In this document: positions 34,322-43,378 of the stretch, piece after piece
Numbering within the stretch: position 1 is the first letter of the stretch
How the letters are laid out: every line of letters starts with the position of its first letter
Origin: Bacillus sp. A301a_S52
GTDB lineage: Bacteria; Bacillota; Bacilli; Bacillales; Salisediminibacteriaceae
Reading direction: 5' to 3'
DNA length: 64,000 nt
Assembly: GCA_024701455.1 (NCBI GenBank)
Contig: JABXYP010000001.1
Location: 3,662,001 to 3,726,000, forward strand
Program-made: the position numbers and the translations under genes
The notes under the pieces: generated by a model
What the model saw: only the letters and a program-made list of their open reading frames with translations
Database searches by the model: none
What the model was told of the DNA's origin: nothing

Positions 34322-36315
34322 CCTTCCGCTTTCAATTCTATAATGACATCGCGAAGCTCTGCTGCCCGTTCAAAGTCCAGGTTTTTAGCCGCTTCCTTCA
34401 TTTCTTTTTCCATTCGCTCGATGACTTGTTCACGATCTTTCTTACTTAATTTTTGTTTCGGCGCTTTCGTGAACGCATCGTATGCTTCTTCTTCTTCAGC
34501 AGCATAAGTAGCCTGAATCAGTTCAGGAATAGCTTTTTGTATCGTTTTAGGTTCAATACCATGCTTTTCATTATGTGCTTTTTGAATGCTGCGGCGACGC
34601 TTTGTTTCTTCGACCGCTATCTGCATAGAATTCGTTATTTTATCAGCATACATAATGACATGTCCATTCGCATTTCTTGCTGCCCTACCCATCGTTTGAA
34701 TCAAGGAACGTTCTGATCTTAAAAAGCCCTCTTTATCGGCATCCAATATAGCGACGAGTGACACTTCAGGAATATCAAGTCCTTCCCTTAATAGGTTAAT
34801 ACCCACAAGAACATCAAATTCTCCTTTTCTTAAATCACGAATAATTTGGATACGTTCTAGTGTTTTAATATCTGAATGCAAATATTTAACACGGATACCT
34901 ACTTCCTTGAAATAGTCTGTTAAATCTTCAGACATCTTTTTCGTTAATGTTGTGACAAGTACCCGTTCTTGTCTTTCCTTTCGCAATCTAATCTCTTCTA
35001 TTAAATCATCAATTTGTCCTTCAATAGGTCGAATGTCTACCGGTGGATCTAACAAACCAGTAGGTCGGATGATTTGCTCCACCATTTCAGGACAATGCTC
35101 AATTTCATATGGTCCAGGTGTGGCAGAGACGAATATAGTTTGATGTATATGTTTCTCAAATTCTTCAAATTTTAAAGGACGGTTATCTTTAGCAGAAGGT
35201 AAGCGAAAACCGTGATCTACAAGGACACCTTTACGTGCCTGGTCTCCATTATACATCCCACGCACTTGTGGAAGTGTGACGTGGGATTCATCCACCACAA
35301 TAAGAAAATCATCTGGAAAATAATCGAGTAACGTATATGGAGTTGCACCGGCTTCACGGAAGGTTAAATGTCTCGAATAATTCTCAATGCCAGAACAATA
35401 GCCCATTTCATGCATCATTTCAATGTCATACCTAGTCCGTTGTTCAAGGCGTTGTGCTTCCAACAGCTTTCCCTGGTCATGAAGTGTTTTAAGCGTTTCT
35501 TCTAACTCCTTTTCAATATTAACAATGGCACGCTTTAATTTTTCCTCACGTGTGACGAAGTGAGAGGCTGGAAAAATCGCCACGTGTTCCCGTTCTCCGA
35601 GAATTTCACCCGTCAGTGCATCCACCTCAGTAATGCGGTCTATTTCATCTCCAAAAAATTCGACTCGCAAACAATGCTCATCTCGTGAAGCTGGAAAAAT
35701 TTCGACCACATCTCCTCGCACACGAAACGTTCCACGCGTAAAGTTGATGTCGTTTCGTTCATACTGCACATCAACAAGCTGTCTAAGAATATCATTGCGT
35801 TCACGTTCCATGCCAGTTCGTAACGACACTACCAGGTCACTATATTCCTCAGGGGAACCGAGACCGTAAATACAAGATACACTCGCTACTATAATCACAT
35901 CGTTTCTTTCAAATAATGAACTTGTTGCCGAGTGCCTTAACTTGTCTATTTCATCGTTTATACTGGCATCTTTTTCAATGAATGTATCTGATTGAGGAAT
36001 ATAAGCCTCAGGTTGGTAATAATCATAATAACTCACAAAATACTCTACCCGATTGTTAGGGAAGAATTCTTTAAACTCACTATATAATTGACCAGCTAAC
36101 GTTTTATTGTGAGCGATGACTAAGGTAGGCTTATTTACTTCCTTCACCACATTGGATACAGTGAATGTTTTACCAGTTCCAGTAGCCCCAAGTAGGGTTT
36201 GATATTTTTCACCGCTCTTAATGCCCTCGACGAGTTTTTTTATCGCTTGCGGCTGATCTCCTTGAGGCTCGTAAGCAGAAACGAGCTCAAAAGATGTTAA
36301 AGATTCTCCAGACAC
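34318..36315 (-). CDS. uvrB: excinuclease ABC subunit B
   Basis: Helicase-like damage-verification subunit of nucleotide excision repair. The 665 residues carry Walker [15 protein letters not shown], the beta-hairpin [17 protein letters not shown]-like [47 protein letters not shown] and the C-terminal UVR motif ([21 protein letters not shown]). GTG start with GGAGG 8 bases before. The first gene of the uvrBA operon, driven by the SOS-type promoter at 36536. Confidence 0.99.
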   Translation of the reverse strand: MSGESLTSFELVSAYEPQGDQPQAIKKLVEGIKSGEKYQTLLGATGTGKTFTVSNVVKEVNKPTLVIAHNKTLAGQLYSEFKEFFPNNRVEYFVSYYDYYQPEAYIPQSDTFIEKDASINDEIDKLRHSATSSLFERNDVIIVASVSCIYGLGSPEEYSDLVVSLRTGMERERNDILRQLVDVQYERNDINFTRGTFRVRGDVVEIFPASRDEHCLRVEFFGDEIDRITEVDALTGEILGEREHVAIFPASHFVTREEKLKRAIVNIEKELEETLKTLHDQGKLLEAQRLEQRTRYDIEMMHEMGYCSGIENYSRHLTFREAGATPYTLLDYFPDDFLIVVDESHVTLPQVRGMYNGDQARKGVLVDHGFRLPSAKDNRPLKFEEFEKHIHQTIFVSATPGPYEIEHCPEMVEQIIRPTGLLDPPVDIRPIEGQIDDLIEEIRLRKERQERVLVTTLTKKMSEDLTDYFKEVGIRVKYLHSDIKTLERIQIIRDLRKGEFDVLVGINLLREGLDIPEVSLVAILDADKEGFLRSERSLIQTMGRAARNANGHVIMYADKITNSMQIAVEETKRRRSIQKAHNEKHGIEPKTIQKAIPELIQATYAAEEEEAYDAFTKAPKQKLSKKDREQVIERMEKEMKEAAKNLDFERAAELRDVIIELKAEG

Positions 36316-36535
36316 AGCACTTCCTCCTTTTCATCTCTATAAAACCAAGGTATGTATATGAATTAACAAAAAACAGCGGTATTAACGTTTATTAACATGT
36401 GTTTAGTACGTTTAACTTTTCGCCAATCATGTTAAACATCAATATCTTTTAACGAGATCATCTCTTTAACATATTAGAACCAATTACTTCGCTCGATAAG
36501 ATAGCTTCTCTATTTTTTCTTCAGTGACATTTTTC

Positions 36536-36574
36536 ATTATAGCATATTTCATACAAAACACGAACAAATATTCC
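36536..36574 (-). promoter_or_regulatory. uvrBA promoter with LexA (DinR) box
   Basis: On the minus strand TGCTATAAT is an extended -10 (TATAAT at 36541-36536). At 36561-36574 GGAATATTTGTTCG matches the Bacillus LexA consensus CGAACATATGTTCG at 11 of 14 positions and covers the -35. uvrBA is a known SOS operon in B. subtilis. Confidence 0.65.
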
Positions 36575-36780
36575 CTTAAATATCATAAAAACCGAACGGA
36601 CCTTCGTATATGAATTCGTTATTATTTAAAATATAACGTACTTAGACGTTTTTTATTACTAACAGCATGGTCTTATATTTCTAACAATACACCTCTCATT
36701 CTCTTTTAAAACACTCATTTTTAATTCCTATCAACGCCTCTTCAATAAGATTAATATTAAATATCTTTAGTCTCTCAATT
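36575..36780. other. AT-rich non-coding stretch between uvrB and minJ
   Basis: No gene, repeat copy or clear signal was seen. Confidence 0.4.
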
Positions 36781-36828
36781 AAAAAGAGTGGTAGATAAAC
36801 CGCCATTCGACAGCTTTTCAACCACTCT
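36781..36828 (-). terminator. minJ terminator
   Basis: AGAGTGGT (36785-36792) pairs with ACCACTCT (36821-36828); TTTTTAATT follows on the minus strand, 4 bases after the minJ stop. The loop is long (28 bases) and may fold on itself. Confidence 0.7.
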
Positions 36829-36831
36829 CAT

Positions 36832-38409
36832 TTAGTCATTATATTCTTTCTTTTCCTCTTGCTCTTCTATATCGCTTTCCATTTTAGGACGCCATTTATT
36901 TCTTTCGGACTTCATTTTTCGGAACTCATCATAAAAAGAGGATAATCCTTCTGCTTGTCCATAAGGTTTACCTGTTTCATATGCATCTTTAGCTGATTTA
37001 AAGAAGGCTTCTTTATCAACAACCTCTTCCTGAGAAGGGATGGGGTGACTCTCACTTACATGATCACCATCAACAGAAGAGGTCTTTTCATTTTCAGTGC
37101 TAACGTCTTCTTCAAACTCTCTGGTCACTTCCTCATCTTCTCTGTGTTCCTGACTATCATTTTCCTTTTCATGCTCAGTCAATTCTGATCTATCTTGGTT
37201 AATAACAACAGAAGAGCGAAGCCCTCGGTATGACAGGTTCCCGAACTCATCATCTGGAACAAACAAACAGCCTATTTGAAAATGATCTCCTTGAAAGATT
37301 GACGATTGAGCAAAGCGTAATTCGCCATTAGTATCTAGTACCTCTAATTTGCAATAAGCAGAGTTTTGCTGTAGCGCATCATAGAAACTCCGCTGCGAAT
37401 AGACCTCTCGTCCATTCGCTTTAACGATTATTTCTCCTATTTCCAAGCCCATCTTTGCAGCTGTGGAGCCAGGTAATACGCCTACAATTCGTAACCCATC
37501 CTCACGTCGAGCAAAAAAGCTTGTTTGACCTTTATCTTTCCAATGATATAATACAAAAATTAATTCTCTCGCTATTAAAACAACAACTGGAATTATCACT
37601 GCTACCAATGGATAAAAATAGGCTATAGTCGCCAAAGGGATCACTGCTAGAGCCACGAGCAATAACTGTTTTCCAACCCTTTTCACTCCTAGGACTGGTA
37701 ACTCAGCATGTATGTTTAGACGAAACCCTAACACGAATGGTAGAAGGGCAATTCCAAAAAATGTACCTGGTATATCAAGTACCGGCCACCAGCCTGCATC
37801 GGTTAATTCTCCCACAGGAACGATTAAAAACACAGGTATAAACCAAAAACGCGAAGCTAGATGTTCACCAATTAGTTTCCCTCGCTTACTTTTAATAATA
37901 GCAGGTGACGTCTTTTTCCAGCCGTCTAATAATACCAGGATTGCTTCAGTGATGAATAGCACTGTAATAAGTAACGCAACATTTAATAATGAGGTTGTCC
38001 TTAAATCATTTAACCAGCTATTAACTAACGGATGTTGTAATGTTAGTTCTGGTAGAAAGAAGGTGATAAGCATTCCTAGTGAGACGATTGTCGTCATACT
38101 TAACCATCTAGCATTGCTAAAAGGTACTAATAATACCCATAATAATGAAATTAAAATTAAAAAGCCGGGTTGTAAATGAATACCTAGTAACAGTGTCACT
38201 ATCGACACTATAATAGTAAATATTAAGGAAATTCCTAATGGTGATACCACATATGAAATCAAGTCATACACACGGGTATGAAAATCCTTTCGCTCCCGTT
38301 TCACTCGCCGTAAATTATACCAAAAGATAGCGAGTATCATGACATATGTAAGCGGGTGTAAAAAGAATCTACCTACTGCTTTAAGTATTTCAAATCCTAT
38401 TACATCCAT
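36832..38409 (-). CDS. minJ: MinJ-like division-site topology protein, PDZ domain, with long acidic tail
   Basis: Membrane protein that bridges DivIVA and MinD in B. subtilis, placing the division inhibitor. About eight membrane segments occupy residues 1-290 (FFLHPLTYVMILAIFWYNL, LGISLIFTIIVSIVTLLLG and others). A PDZ domain follows (EDGLRIVGVLPGSTAAKMGLEIGEIIVKANGREV). Unlike the roughly 400-residue B. subtilis protein, this one has 525 residues because of a 130-residue Glu/Asp-rich tail. The start at 38409 has GGAGG upstream; a leading ATG 21 bases earlier overlaps it. It is just left of ctpB, as in B. subtilis. Confidence 0.85.
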   Translation of the reverse strand: MDVIGFEILKAVGRFFLHPLTYVMILAIFWYNLRRVKRERKDFHTRVYDLISYVVSPLGISLIFTIIVSIVTLLLGIHLQPGFLILISLLWVLLVPFSNARWLSMTTIVSLGMLITFFLPELTLQHPLVNSWLNDLRTTSLLNVALLITVLFITEAILVLLDGWKKTSPAIIKSKRGKLIGEHLASRFWFIPVFLIVPVGELTDAGWWPVLDIPGTFFGIALLPFVLGFRLNIHAELPVLGVKRVGKQLLLVALAVIPLATIAYFYPLVAVIIPVVVLIARELIFVLYHWKDKGQTSFFARREDGLRIVGVLPGSTAAKMGLEIGEIIVKANGREVYSQRSFYDALQQNSAYCKLEVLDTNGELRFAQSSIFQGDHFQIGCLFVPDDEFGNLSYRGLRSSVVINQDRSELTEHEKENDSQEHREDEEVTREFEEDVSTENEKTSSVDGDHVSESHPIPSQEEVVDKEAFFKSAKDAYETGKPYGQAEGLSSFYDEFRKMKSERNKWRPKMESDIEEQEEKKEYND

Positions 38410-38463
38410 AATCACTGCCTCCTCGAACATAAAGGAACCTTATCTACAAAATAGTCATGCCAC

Positions 38464-38619
38464 ATAAAACGAACCTTCCATCAGTGAAAGTTTTCGTTCT
38501 TCTCCTACTGATTGATCATTGAGTCAATCAGGACATTAACGCCCCTTATCTCCCACTTAATTAGAGTTACCTCTCCTCTCTAATTCGAGCAGGGGGTACG
38601 GACGCTTATCTGTGATAAA
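38464..38619 (+). repeat. two-hairpin repeat, copy R5 (complete, with compensating changes)
   Basis: Starts ATAAAACGAACC and ends GTGATAAA. The inner stem is AATTAGAG/CTCTAATT where the consensus is AAATAGAG/CTCTATTT, a paired change that keeps complementarity. The outer stem is weaker (ACGCCCCT against ACGGACGC). Hairpin 1 is ATCAGTGAAAG/CTCCTACTGAT with mismatches. It shares its right-hand ATAAA with copy R6. Confidence 0.85.
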
Positions 38620-38773
38620 GCTAAGCTTCAATCAGTGGGAGTTTTCCTTCATCCCCCACTGATTGTTAGTTTAACTTATCGGACCTTTAGGGGCAGTTTA
38701 TCCCCCACCTAAACTTTTCGATCTTCTTAAGTTTTGAGGTGGGGGTTTTACTGCCCCTTAAGTGTGGGATAAA
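38615..38773 (+). repeat. two-hairpin repeat, copy R6 (same design, different stem sequence)
   Basis: Starts ATAAAGCTAAGC, hairpin 1 AATCAGTGGGAG/ATCCCCCACTGATT as in the family. Hairpin 2 has wholly different but complementary segments: outer AGGGGCAGT/ACTGCCCCT, middle CCCCCACCT/AGGTGGGGG, inner AAACTT/AAGTTT. The right end is GTGGGATAAAC. It is in direct tandem with R5. Confidence 0.85.
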
Positions 38774-39015
38774 CTTTCTTACTGATCCTAATAGTCCCTT
38801 CCTTTCATTGTAAATGAATTTTCAGAAAAAAAAAGCCGTTTTTAATAAATTTATGATTTCCTTCAGAAGAAAGTCCTACTCTTTCTCCACAATGTTTAAA
38901 TGGGCAAGGAACCTCACCCATTCTGCATAATTGATTTCTGTCTCTTCTTTAATGAGTATAGTCGCCACTCATGTCCACTATTGATAGAGATAGATAGTGT
39001 CATTTGATTATATAG

Positions 39016-39174
39016 ATAAAACGAACCTTCAATCAGCGGGAGTATTCGTTCTTCTCCCACTGATTGGTAGTTGAGTTAATCAGGACATTAGCGTCCGTTA
39101 TCTCCCGCCTAAATAGAGTTAGCTCTCCTCTCTATTTTGAGCCGGGAGTTTTACGAACGCTTATCTGTGATAAA
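39016..39174 (+). repeat. two-hairpin repeat, copy R7 (complete)
   Basis: 159 bases from ATAAAACGAACC to GTGATAAA, almost identical to R1. Hairpin 1 AATCAGCGGGAG/CTCCCACTGATT has one mismatch. Hairpin 2 has AGCGTCCGT/ACGAACGCT, CTCCCG/CGGGAG, AAATAGAG/CTCTATTT. It lies just beyond the ctpB terminator. Confidence 0.9.
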
Positions 39175-39209
39175 AAATTAACCGGTTATCTTAGGAGATT
39201 ACCGGTTAA
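39172..39209 (-). terminator. ctpB terminator
   Basis: TTAACCGGT (39178-39186) pairs with ACCGGTTAA (39201-39209); six U residues follow on the minus strand. The U-run overlaps the last bases of repeat R7. Confidence 0.85.
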
Positions 39210-39216
39210 TAACACG

Positions 39217-40689
39217 TTATTCTTTCGTCAAAAGTTCTATAGCTTTTTTGAGCTGCCTATCATTTTCTTTGTTCTGAACTGCTTCAATGATTAACTCTTG
39301 CAAGCGATCAGCTGTTTCTTCATTAATTTCACCAGTGACGTCAAGATCCTCATCCTCTTGGAAGTCAGAAATGGTGTCTTCAGTCGTTTCATCAAAATAC
39401 CCATCAGTTCTCCCAGGTTTATACCCTAGTCCTTTAAGCATAATTTGAGCACTTGCAATATGATCATTAGTCATATCAATCATAAGGGTTTCTTCTGCAT
39501 CAATTGGGGAGACGTAGAAAAACTCCGGTTGCTCAATCTCAACTGTTGGCTCGACGCCTTCCTCATTAATGTCATTACCATCAGACGTTAACCATCTGAA
39601 TAACGTTAATTTCATCTCACTCCCGTCACCCATTGGAAGAGTTTGTTGAACGGTCCCTTTTCCAAATGTACTTTTTCCAACGACATCATAGCCACCAGCC
39701 TCTTTTAATGCGGCTGCAAGAATTTCCGAAGCTGACGCACTTCCCTCATCAACCAAAGTGACGACTGGATATTCTTTTTCTTCTTCCAGATTTGAAAGGT
39801 GTCGCATCCGTTCGCCTTCTCGGTCTTCTATTTGTACGATAGCTTCACCCTCAGGTATTAAAAGGCTGCCAATGTCTTCAACACTTTGTAAAAATCCTCC
39901 AGGATTGCCGCGTACATCAATAATTAAACCATCAATTCCCTCATCTTCTAGTTTGACTAATTCCTCTTCAAAACGCTCTGCTGTATTTTCTGAAAAAGAG
40001 CGTAATTCTATTAGACCAATTGATTGATCTTCTTCTTCAATAATCTCTCCATATACTGTTTCAATTGGAATTTCATCTCGTACAACGTCAATAGATATAG
40101 GGTCAGTTACTCCTGGACGTTCAATTGTTAAGGTGACAGTTGTCCCTTTCTCTCCACGAATTTTAGACACTGCCTCATAAAGAGAAAGCCCTTCAATATT
40201 CTCCTCATCAATTTCGATAATTTGATCGTTTGGTCTCAGCCCAGCCTCTTCGGCAGGAGAGTCGCGGAATGGTGCTACAATTGTCACCTTTCCATTTGTC
40301 ATACTCACTTCTGCCCCGATACCTTCAAAAGAAGAGTCTAATGACTCCATAAATTCTTTTGCAGTCGTTTCATCCATATATACTGAGTAAGGATCATCTA
40401 ATACTTCTAACATACCGTGGATTGCACCATCAAGAAGCTCAGATTCATCAACTTCATTCACATATTGTTCAGAAATAATGTCAAAAGCTCGCTCAAGTTT
40501 TTTTAATTGATCTTCTGTTATTTCTGAGTCATGTCCTTCATTACCTGCAGAATTGTCATTATTTCCTGACTCCATTACCATTGCTGCTTCATCATTATCT
40601 ATCGCTGCTAAAGCAGTATACATTCCGCCGGCTCCTAATAGGAGGGAGATCGCCACCGCCACCGGGAGGAGTATTTTATTCTTATTCAC
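39217..40689 (-). CDS. ctpB: C-terminal processing serine peptidase, S41 family (CtpB type)
   Basis: Secreted or membrane-held peptidase; B. subtilis CtpB cuts SpoIVFA to trigger sigma-K activation during sporulation. An N-terminal hydrophobic helix (ILLPVAVAISLLLGAGGMYTAL) is followed by a PDZ domain (about 105-185), the S41 core with catalytic Ser in EGSASASEIL and Lys in GKSTFGKGTVQQ, and a C-terminal peptidoglycan-binding repeat (LGYKPGRTDGYFDETTEDTI). Strongly acidic. GTG start with GAGGTGGG. The peptidoglycan-binding tail is common in this subgroup. Confidence 0.93.
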   Translation of the reverse strand: MNKNKILLPVAVAISLLLGAGGMYTALAAIDNDEAAMVMESGNNDNSAGNEGHDSEITEDQLKKLERAFDIISEQYVNEVDESELLDGAIHGMLEVLDDPYSVYMDETTAKEFMESLDSSFEGIGAEVSMTNGKVTIVAPFRDSPAEEAGLRPNDQIIEIDEENIEGLSLYEAVSKIRGEKGTTVTLTIERPGVTDPISIDVVRDEIPIETVYGEIIEEEDQSIGLIELRSFSENTAERFEEELVKLEDEGIDGLIIDVRGNPGGFLQSVEDIGSLLIPEGEAIVQIEDREGERMRHLSNLEEEKEYPVVTLVDEGSASASEILAAALKEAGGYDVVGKSTFGKGTVQQTLPMGDGSEMKLTLFRWLTSDGNDINEEGVEPTVEIEQPEFFYVSPIDAEETLMIDMTNDHIASAQIMLKGLGYKPGRTDGYFDETTEDTISDFQEDEDLDVTGEINEETADRLQELIIEAVQNKENDRQLKKAIELLTKE

Positions 40690-40990
40690 TTTCCCACCTC
40701 TTTTTTCCCTAATTAAACTTTGGAAGATGTCGAAATCCCCCTACAAGCTCTCTTTATCATATCAAAGATAACCTAAATTATGAAATAATTCATTTAAGTA
40801 ATTCAAGAATGTTTTGGCATGTAGGTTATTACAAGTAATTTTCCCTTTAATTTTTAGACTGTTAGAAGGTTATGTTTATACGCAATCTAAACAGTTTTAA
40901 CGCTGCTTTATTCGAAAAGTAGGGGGTGGACTCTTTCTAAGCATCTGTTATTACCTCGTATTATATCCGGATCAAACTATTTAAATCAAT
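40690..40990. other. non-coding region between the M23 peptidase gene and ctpB
   Basis: AT-rich, without a recognisable gene or repeat copy. It should contain the ctpB promoter, which I could not assign. No late-sporulation promoter could be defined. Confidence 0.35.
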
Positions 40991-41035
40991 AAAAAAGAAG
41001 AGTCCAGTATAATATACTATTGGACCTTCTTTTTT
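40991..41035 (-). terminator. terminator after the ftsEX-M23 peptidase operon
   Basis: AAAAAAGAAG-GTCCA pairs with TGGAC-TTCTTTTTT, with an inner AGTAT/ATACT stem, and a U-run on the minus strand. Confidence 0.85.
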
Positions 41036-41055
41036 ATTCATAGTTTCACTTGTTA

Positions 41056-42411
41056 TTAAGGTAAATAAGGGGCAGGGTTAACTGCTGATGAGCCTCCTGA
41101 ATAGCCGCCTGGGTGAACTTCGAAATGAAGATGTACTCCAGTAGAAGTTCCAGTTGTCCCCATCGTCGCAATGTTTTGCCCTCTACTCACGCGATCACCA
41201 ACAGACACATTGAAAGATGCTAGATGGGCATATAACGTGGCATACGTTTTGCCATCGATAACATGTGTAATGATAATCGTATTCCCATATCCACCCATAC
41301 TTCTCGCTGAAACAACTGTCCCAGCTTCAGCTGCAAATATACCTGTTCCACCATCTCGCCCGTAATCAATTCCATTATGTTGGCGTGTTGTCCCATAAAC
41401 AGGATGTGTCCTACTTCCAAATCCAGACGTCACACGTCCATTGGCCGGTCTATGGAAGGTGGCAGACCCACCATTTGACGATGATGCTGTTTCGTTAGAA
41501 CTATTTGAAGATGAAGAGCCACTTGATTGGTTTGCTTTTTCAGCTTCTCGCCGCTCAGCCTCTTCACGCTGACGTCGTTCTTCCTCTTCCTTTTTTTTCC
41601 GTTCTTCTTCTAATCGTTTTTGTTCTTCTTCCCAAGCAGCCAGTTCTATCTTCGCTGCCTCTTCTTGCGCTTTCAAAAGCTCTCGCTCTTCTTCAATAGA
41701 TAATAGATCATCTTCAATTTCATACCCTTGTGCTTCTAAATCATCTATCAAAACACCTTTAGCTTCAAGTTGTTGTTCTAATTGCTCTTTTAATCCTTCC
41801 AATTCTGCCATTTGGTTTTCAAGGCTGGCTAGTTCATTTTCTAGTTCTTCTGTAGCTATTTCAAGAGCTTCCATGTCTTCAATATGTTCCTCTAGAATAG
41901 CACGATCTTGTTGAGCAATTGAATTTAGGGCAGAAACACGCTCTACTAAATCCCCGAAGCTTTGCGCACCAAGTACAACTTCAAGATAGTTGACGTTGCC
42001 TCCATTTTGATACATGGACTTCACACGTTCTTTTAGGAGTTCATCACGAGCAGCAATACGCTCCTCCAATTCTTCTATGTCTTCATGTAATTGTTCAACT
42101 CTTGCTGTTGTTTCATCGACTTCTTCTTCTTTTACACTAATTTGTTCATTAGTTTCTATTACTTCATCATCTAATTGTTTTATCTCTTCCTTAACGTCAG
42201 TTATTTCTTCTTCAATACTTTCTAATTCCTCTTCTCTTTCAGCAGCTTCACTTTCTTTTTCTGCTTGTTCCTGTTTATATGAATCTATATCTCTCTCAAG
42301 GTCTTCACCTGTATTCGCATAAGCTGTCTCATTATGTAGATTCAAAGAGCCAGAAAGCGCAGTAAAAACCAATACAGCAGTCACTATAGTGAACGAAAAT
42401 TTTCTTATCAC
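41056..42411 (-). CDS. secreted coiled-coil M23 (LytM) peptidase, EnvC/PcsB-like
   Basis: Probable peptidoglycan endopeptidase acting outside the membrane. N-terminal signal peptide (FTIVTAVLVFTALSGSLNLH, cut near AYA), then a long Glu-rich coiled coil (about residues 35-290), a Ser/Asn linker and a C-terminal M23 domain. Zinc ligands are intact: the HNGIDYG (HxxxD) motif and HLHFEV (HxH), so it should be an active enzyme. The gene is immediately after ftsX, so FtsEX is the likely activator, as for EnvC, CwlO or PcsB elsewhere. GTG start with GGAGG. Confidence 0.88.
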   Translation of the reverse strand: MIRKFSFTIVTAVLVFTALSGSLNLHNETAYANTGEDLERDIDSYKQEQAEKESEAAEREEELESIEEEITDVKEEIKQLDDEVIETNEQISVKEEEVDETTARVEQLHEDIEELEERIAARDELLKERVKSMYQNGGNVNYLEVVLGAQSFGDLVERVSALNSIAQQDRAILEEHIEDMEALEIATEELENELASLENQMAELEGLKEQLEQQLEAKGVLIDDLEAQGYEIEDDLLSIEEERELLKAQEEAAKIELAAWEEEQKRLEEERKKKEEEERRQREEAERREAEKANQSSGSSSSNSSNETASSSNGGSATFHRPANGRVTSGFGSRTHPVYGTTRQHNGIDYGRDGGTGIFAAEAGTVVSARSMGGYGNTIIITHVIDGKTYATLYAHLASFNVSVGDRVSRGQNIATMGTTGTSTGVHLHFEVHPGGYSGGSSAVNPAPYLP

Positions 42412-42484
42412 GCATAAACCTCCTTAGTCAATCACAAATTATTTCCTTGGAAATCTATATGGGAGGGAACTAGTCCCGGAAATT

Positions 42485-43378
42485 CTAAACCCTTAAGAAT
42501 TTCCGGACACTCATCAAGCTTCCCCAAACTCCGACGACGGCACCGATGACGATTAACAAAATTCCCATTTGAACGACCAGTGGATTAGGAGATAGGAATT
42601 TGAAAAAATCTATTCCGGTCTGCTCACCTATCGTATTGTAGAAATAATGATAGCCATAGCCTAAAGCACTTATTGGAATAATTGCCCCTACGGTTCCTAA
42701 TAACAATCCTTCAACAAAGAAAGGCCAGCGGATAAAACCATTAGTAGCACCTACGAGTTTCATAATCTGAATTTCGCGCTTTCTGGCAATAATAGTTAGT
42801 TTAATTGTGTTAGCAATCAGGAATATAGCTGTAAAGAGTAAGCCAACAATAAGCACCGTTCCCGCTATTCGAATAAAATCAGTAGCCGTAAATAACTGGT
42901 CGAAAATATCTCGCCCATATTCTACGCCTTCTACATAGTCAAATTGCTCGATTTCTTCGGCGACATTTTCAGTTTCATGCGGTTGCTCAGCACGAACAAC
43001 GTAAACATCATTCAAAGGATTTTCATCTCTTAGACCTTCAAAATAGTCCCCTTGGTCACCGAGACTATCAATAAATTGTTCCAATCCTTCTTCTTTCGGA
43101 ATAAAGGTGACAGAATCAATGTTCGTAATATCCTCAATATTATCTAAGAGTACTTCCTTTTCTTCTTCGGCAGCAGTCCGTTCAATAAAAACCCTTACCT
43201 CTACATCATCTTCTAACGAGTCAGCAAAATGGTTAACGTTCATAATAAGTAGCAGGAACGCGCCCACAACTAATAGCATGACAGTCACTGCACTGATAGA
43301 AGCAAATGTCATCCATCCATTTCTTATTATATTTTTGCTGCCCTCTTTCACATGGCGGCCTAATGTTCTAACCTTCAT
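42485..43378 (-). CDS. ftsX: cell division ABC transporter-like permease FtsX
   Basis: Membrane half of FtsEX, which relays ATP hydrolysis to peptidoglycan hydrolases outside the cell. The 297 residues have four membrane segments: one near residue 25-45 (ISAVTVMLLVVGAFLLLIM), a large extracellular loop (about 50-165), then three C-terminal helices (IAGTVLIVGLLFTAIFLIAN and others). It overlaps ftsE by 11 bases and is followed by the M23 peptidase gene. In B. subtilis FtsEX controls CwlO and entry into sporulation. Confidence 0.96.
   Translation of the reverse strand: MKVRTLGRHVKEGSKNIIRNGWMTFASISAVTVMLLVVGAFLLLIMNVNHFADSLEDDVEVRVFIERTAAEEEKEVLLDNIEDITNIDSVTFIPKEEGLEQFIDSLGDQGDYFEGLRDENPLNDVYVVRAEQPHETENVAEEIEQFDYVEGVEYGRDIFDQLFTATDFIRIAGTVLIVGLLFTAIFLIANTIKLTIIARKREIQIMKLVGATNGFIRWPFFVEGLLLGTVGAIIPISALGYGYHYFYNTIGEQTGIDFFKFLSPNPLVVQMGILLIVIGAVVGVWGSLMSVRKFLRV

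Noticed and set aside
23411..39294. Similar short peptides (ending VLRTLICDK) encoded on the plus strand at 23411-23605 and 39064-39294
   Set aside because: Both lie in copies of the structured repeat. Other copies break the frame by insertions and deletions while the stems remain, so the shared peptide is a by-product of DNA similarity.
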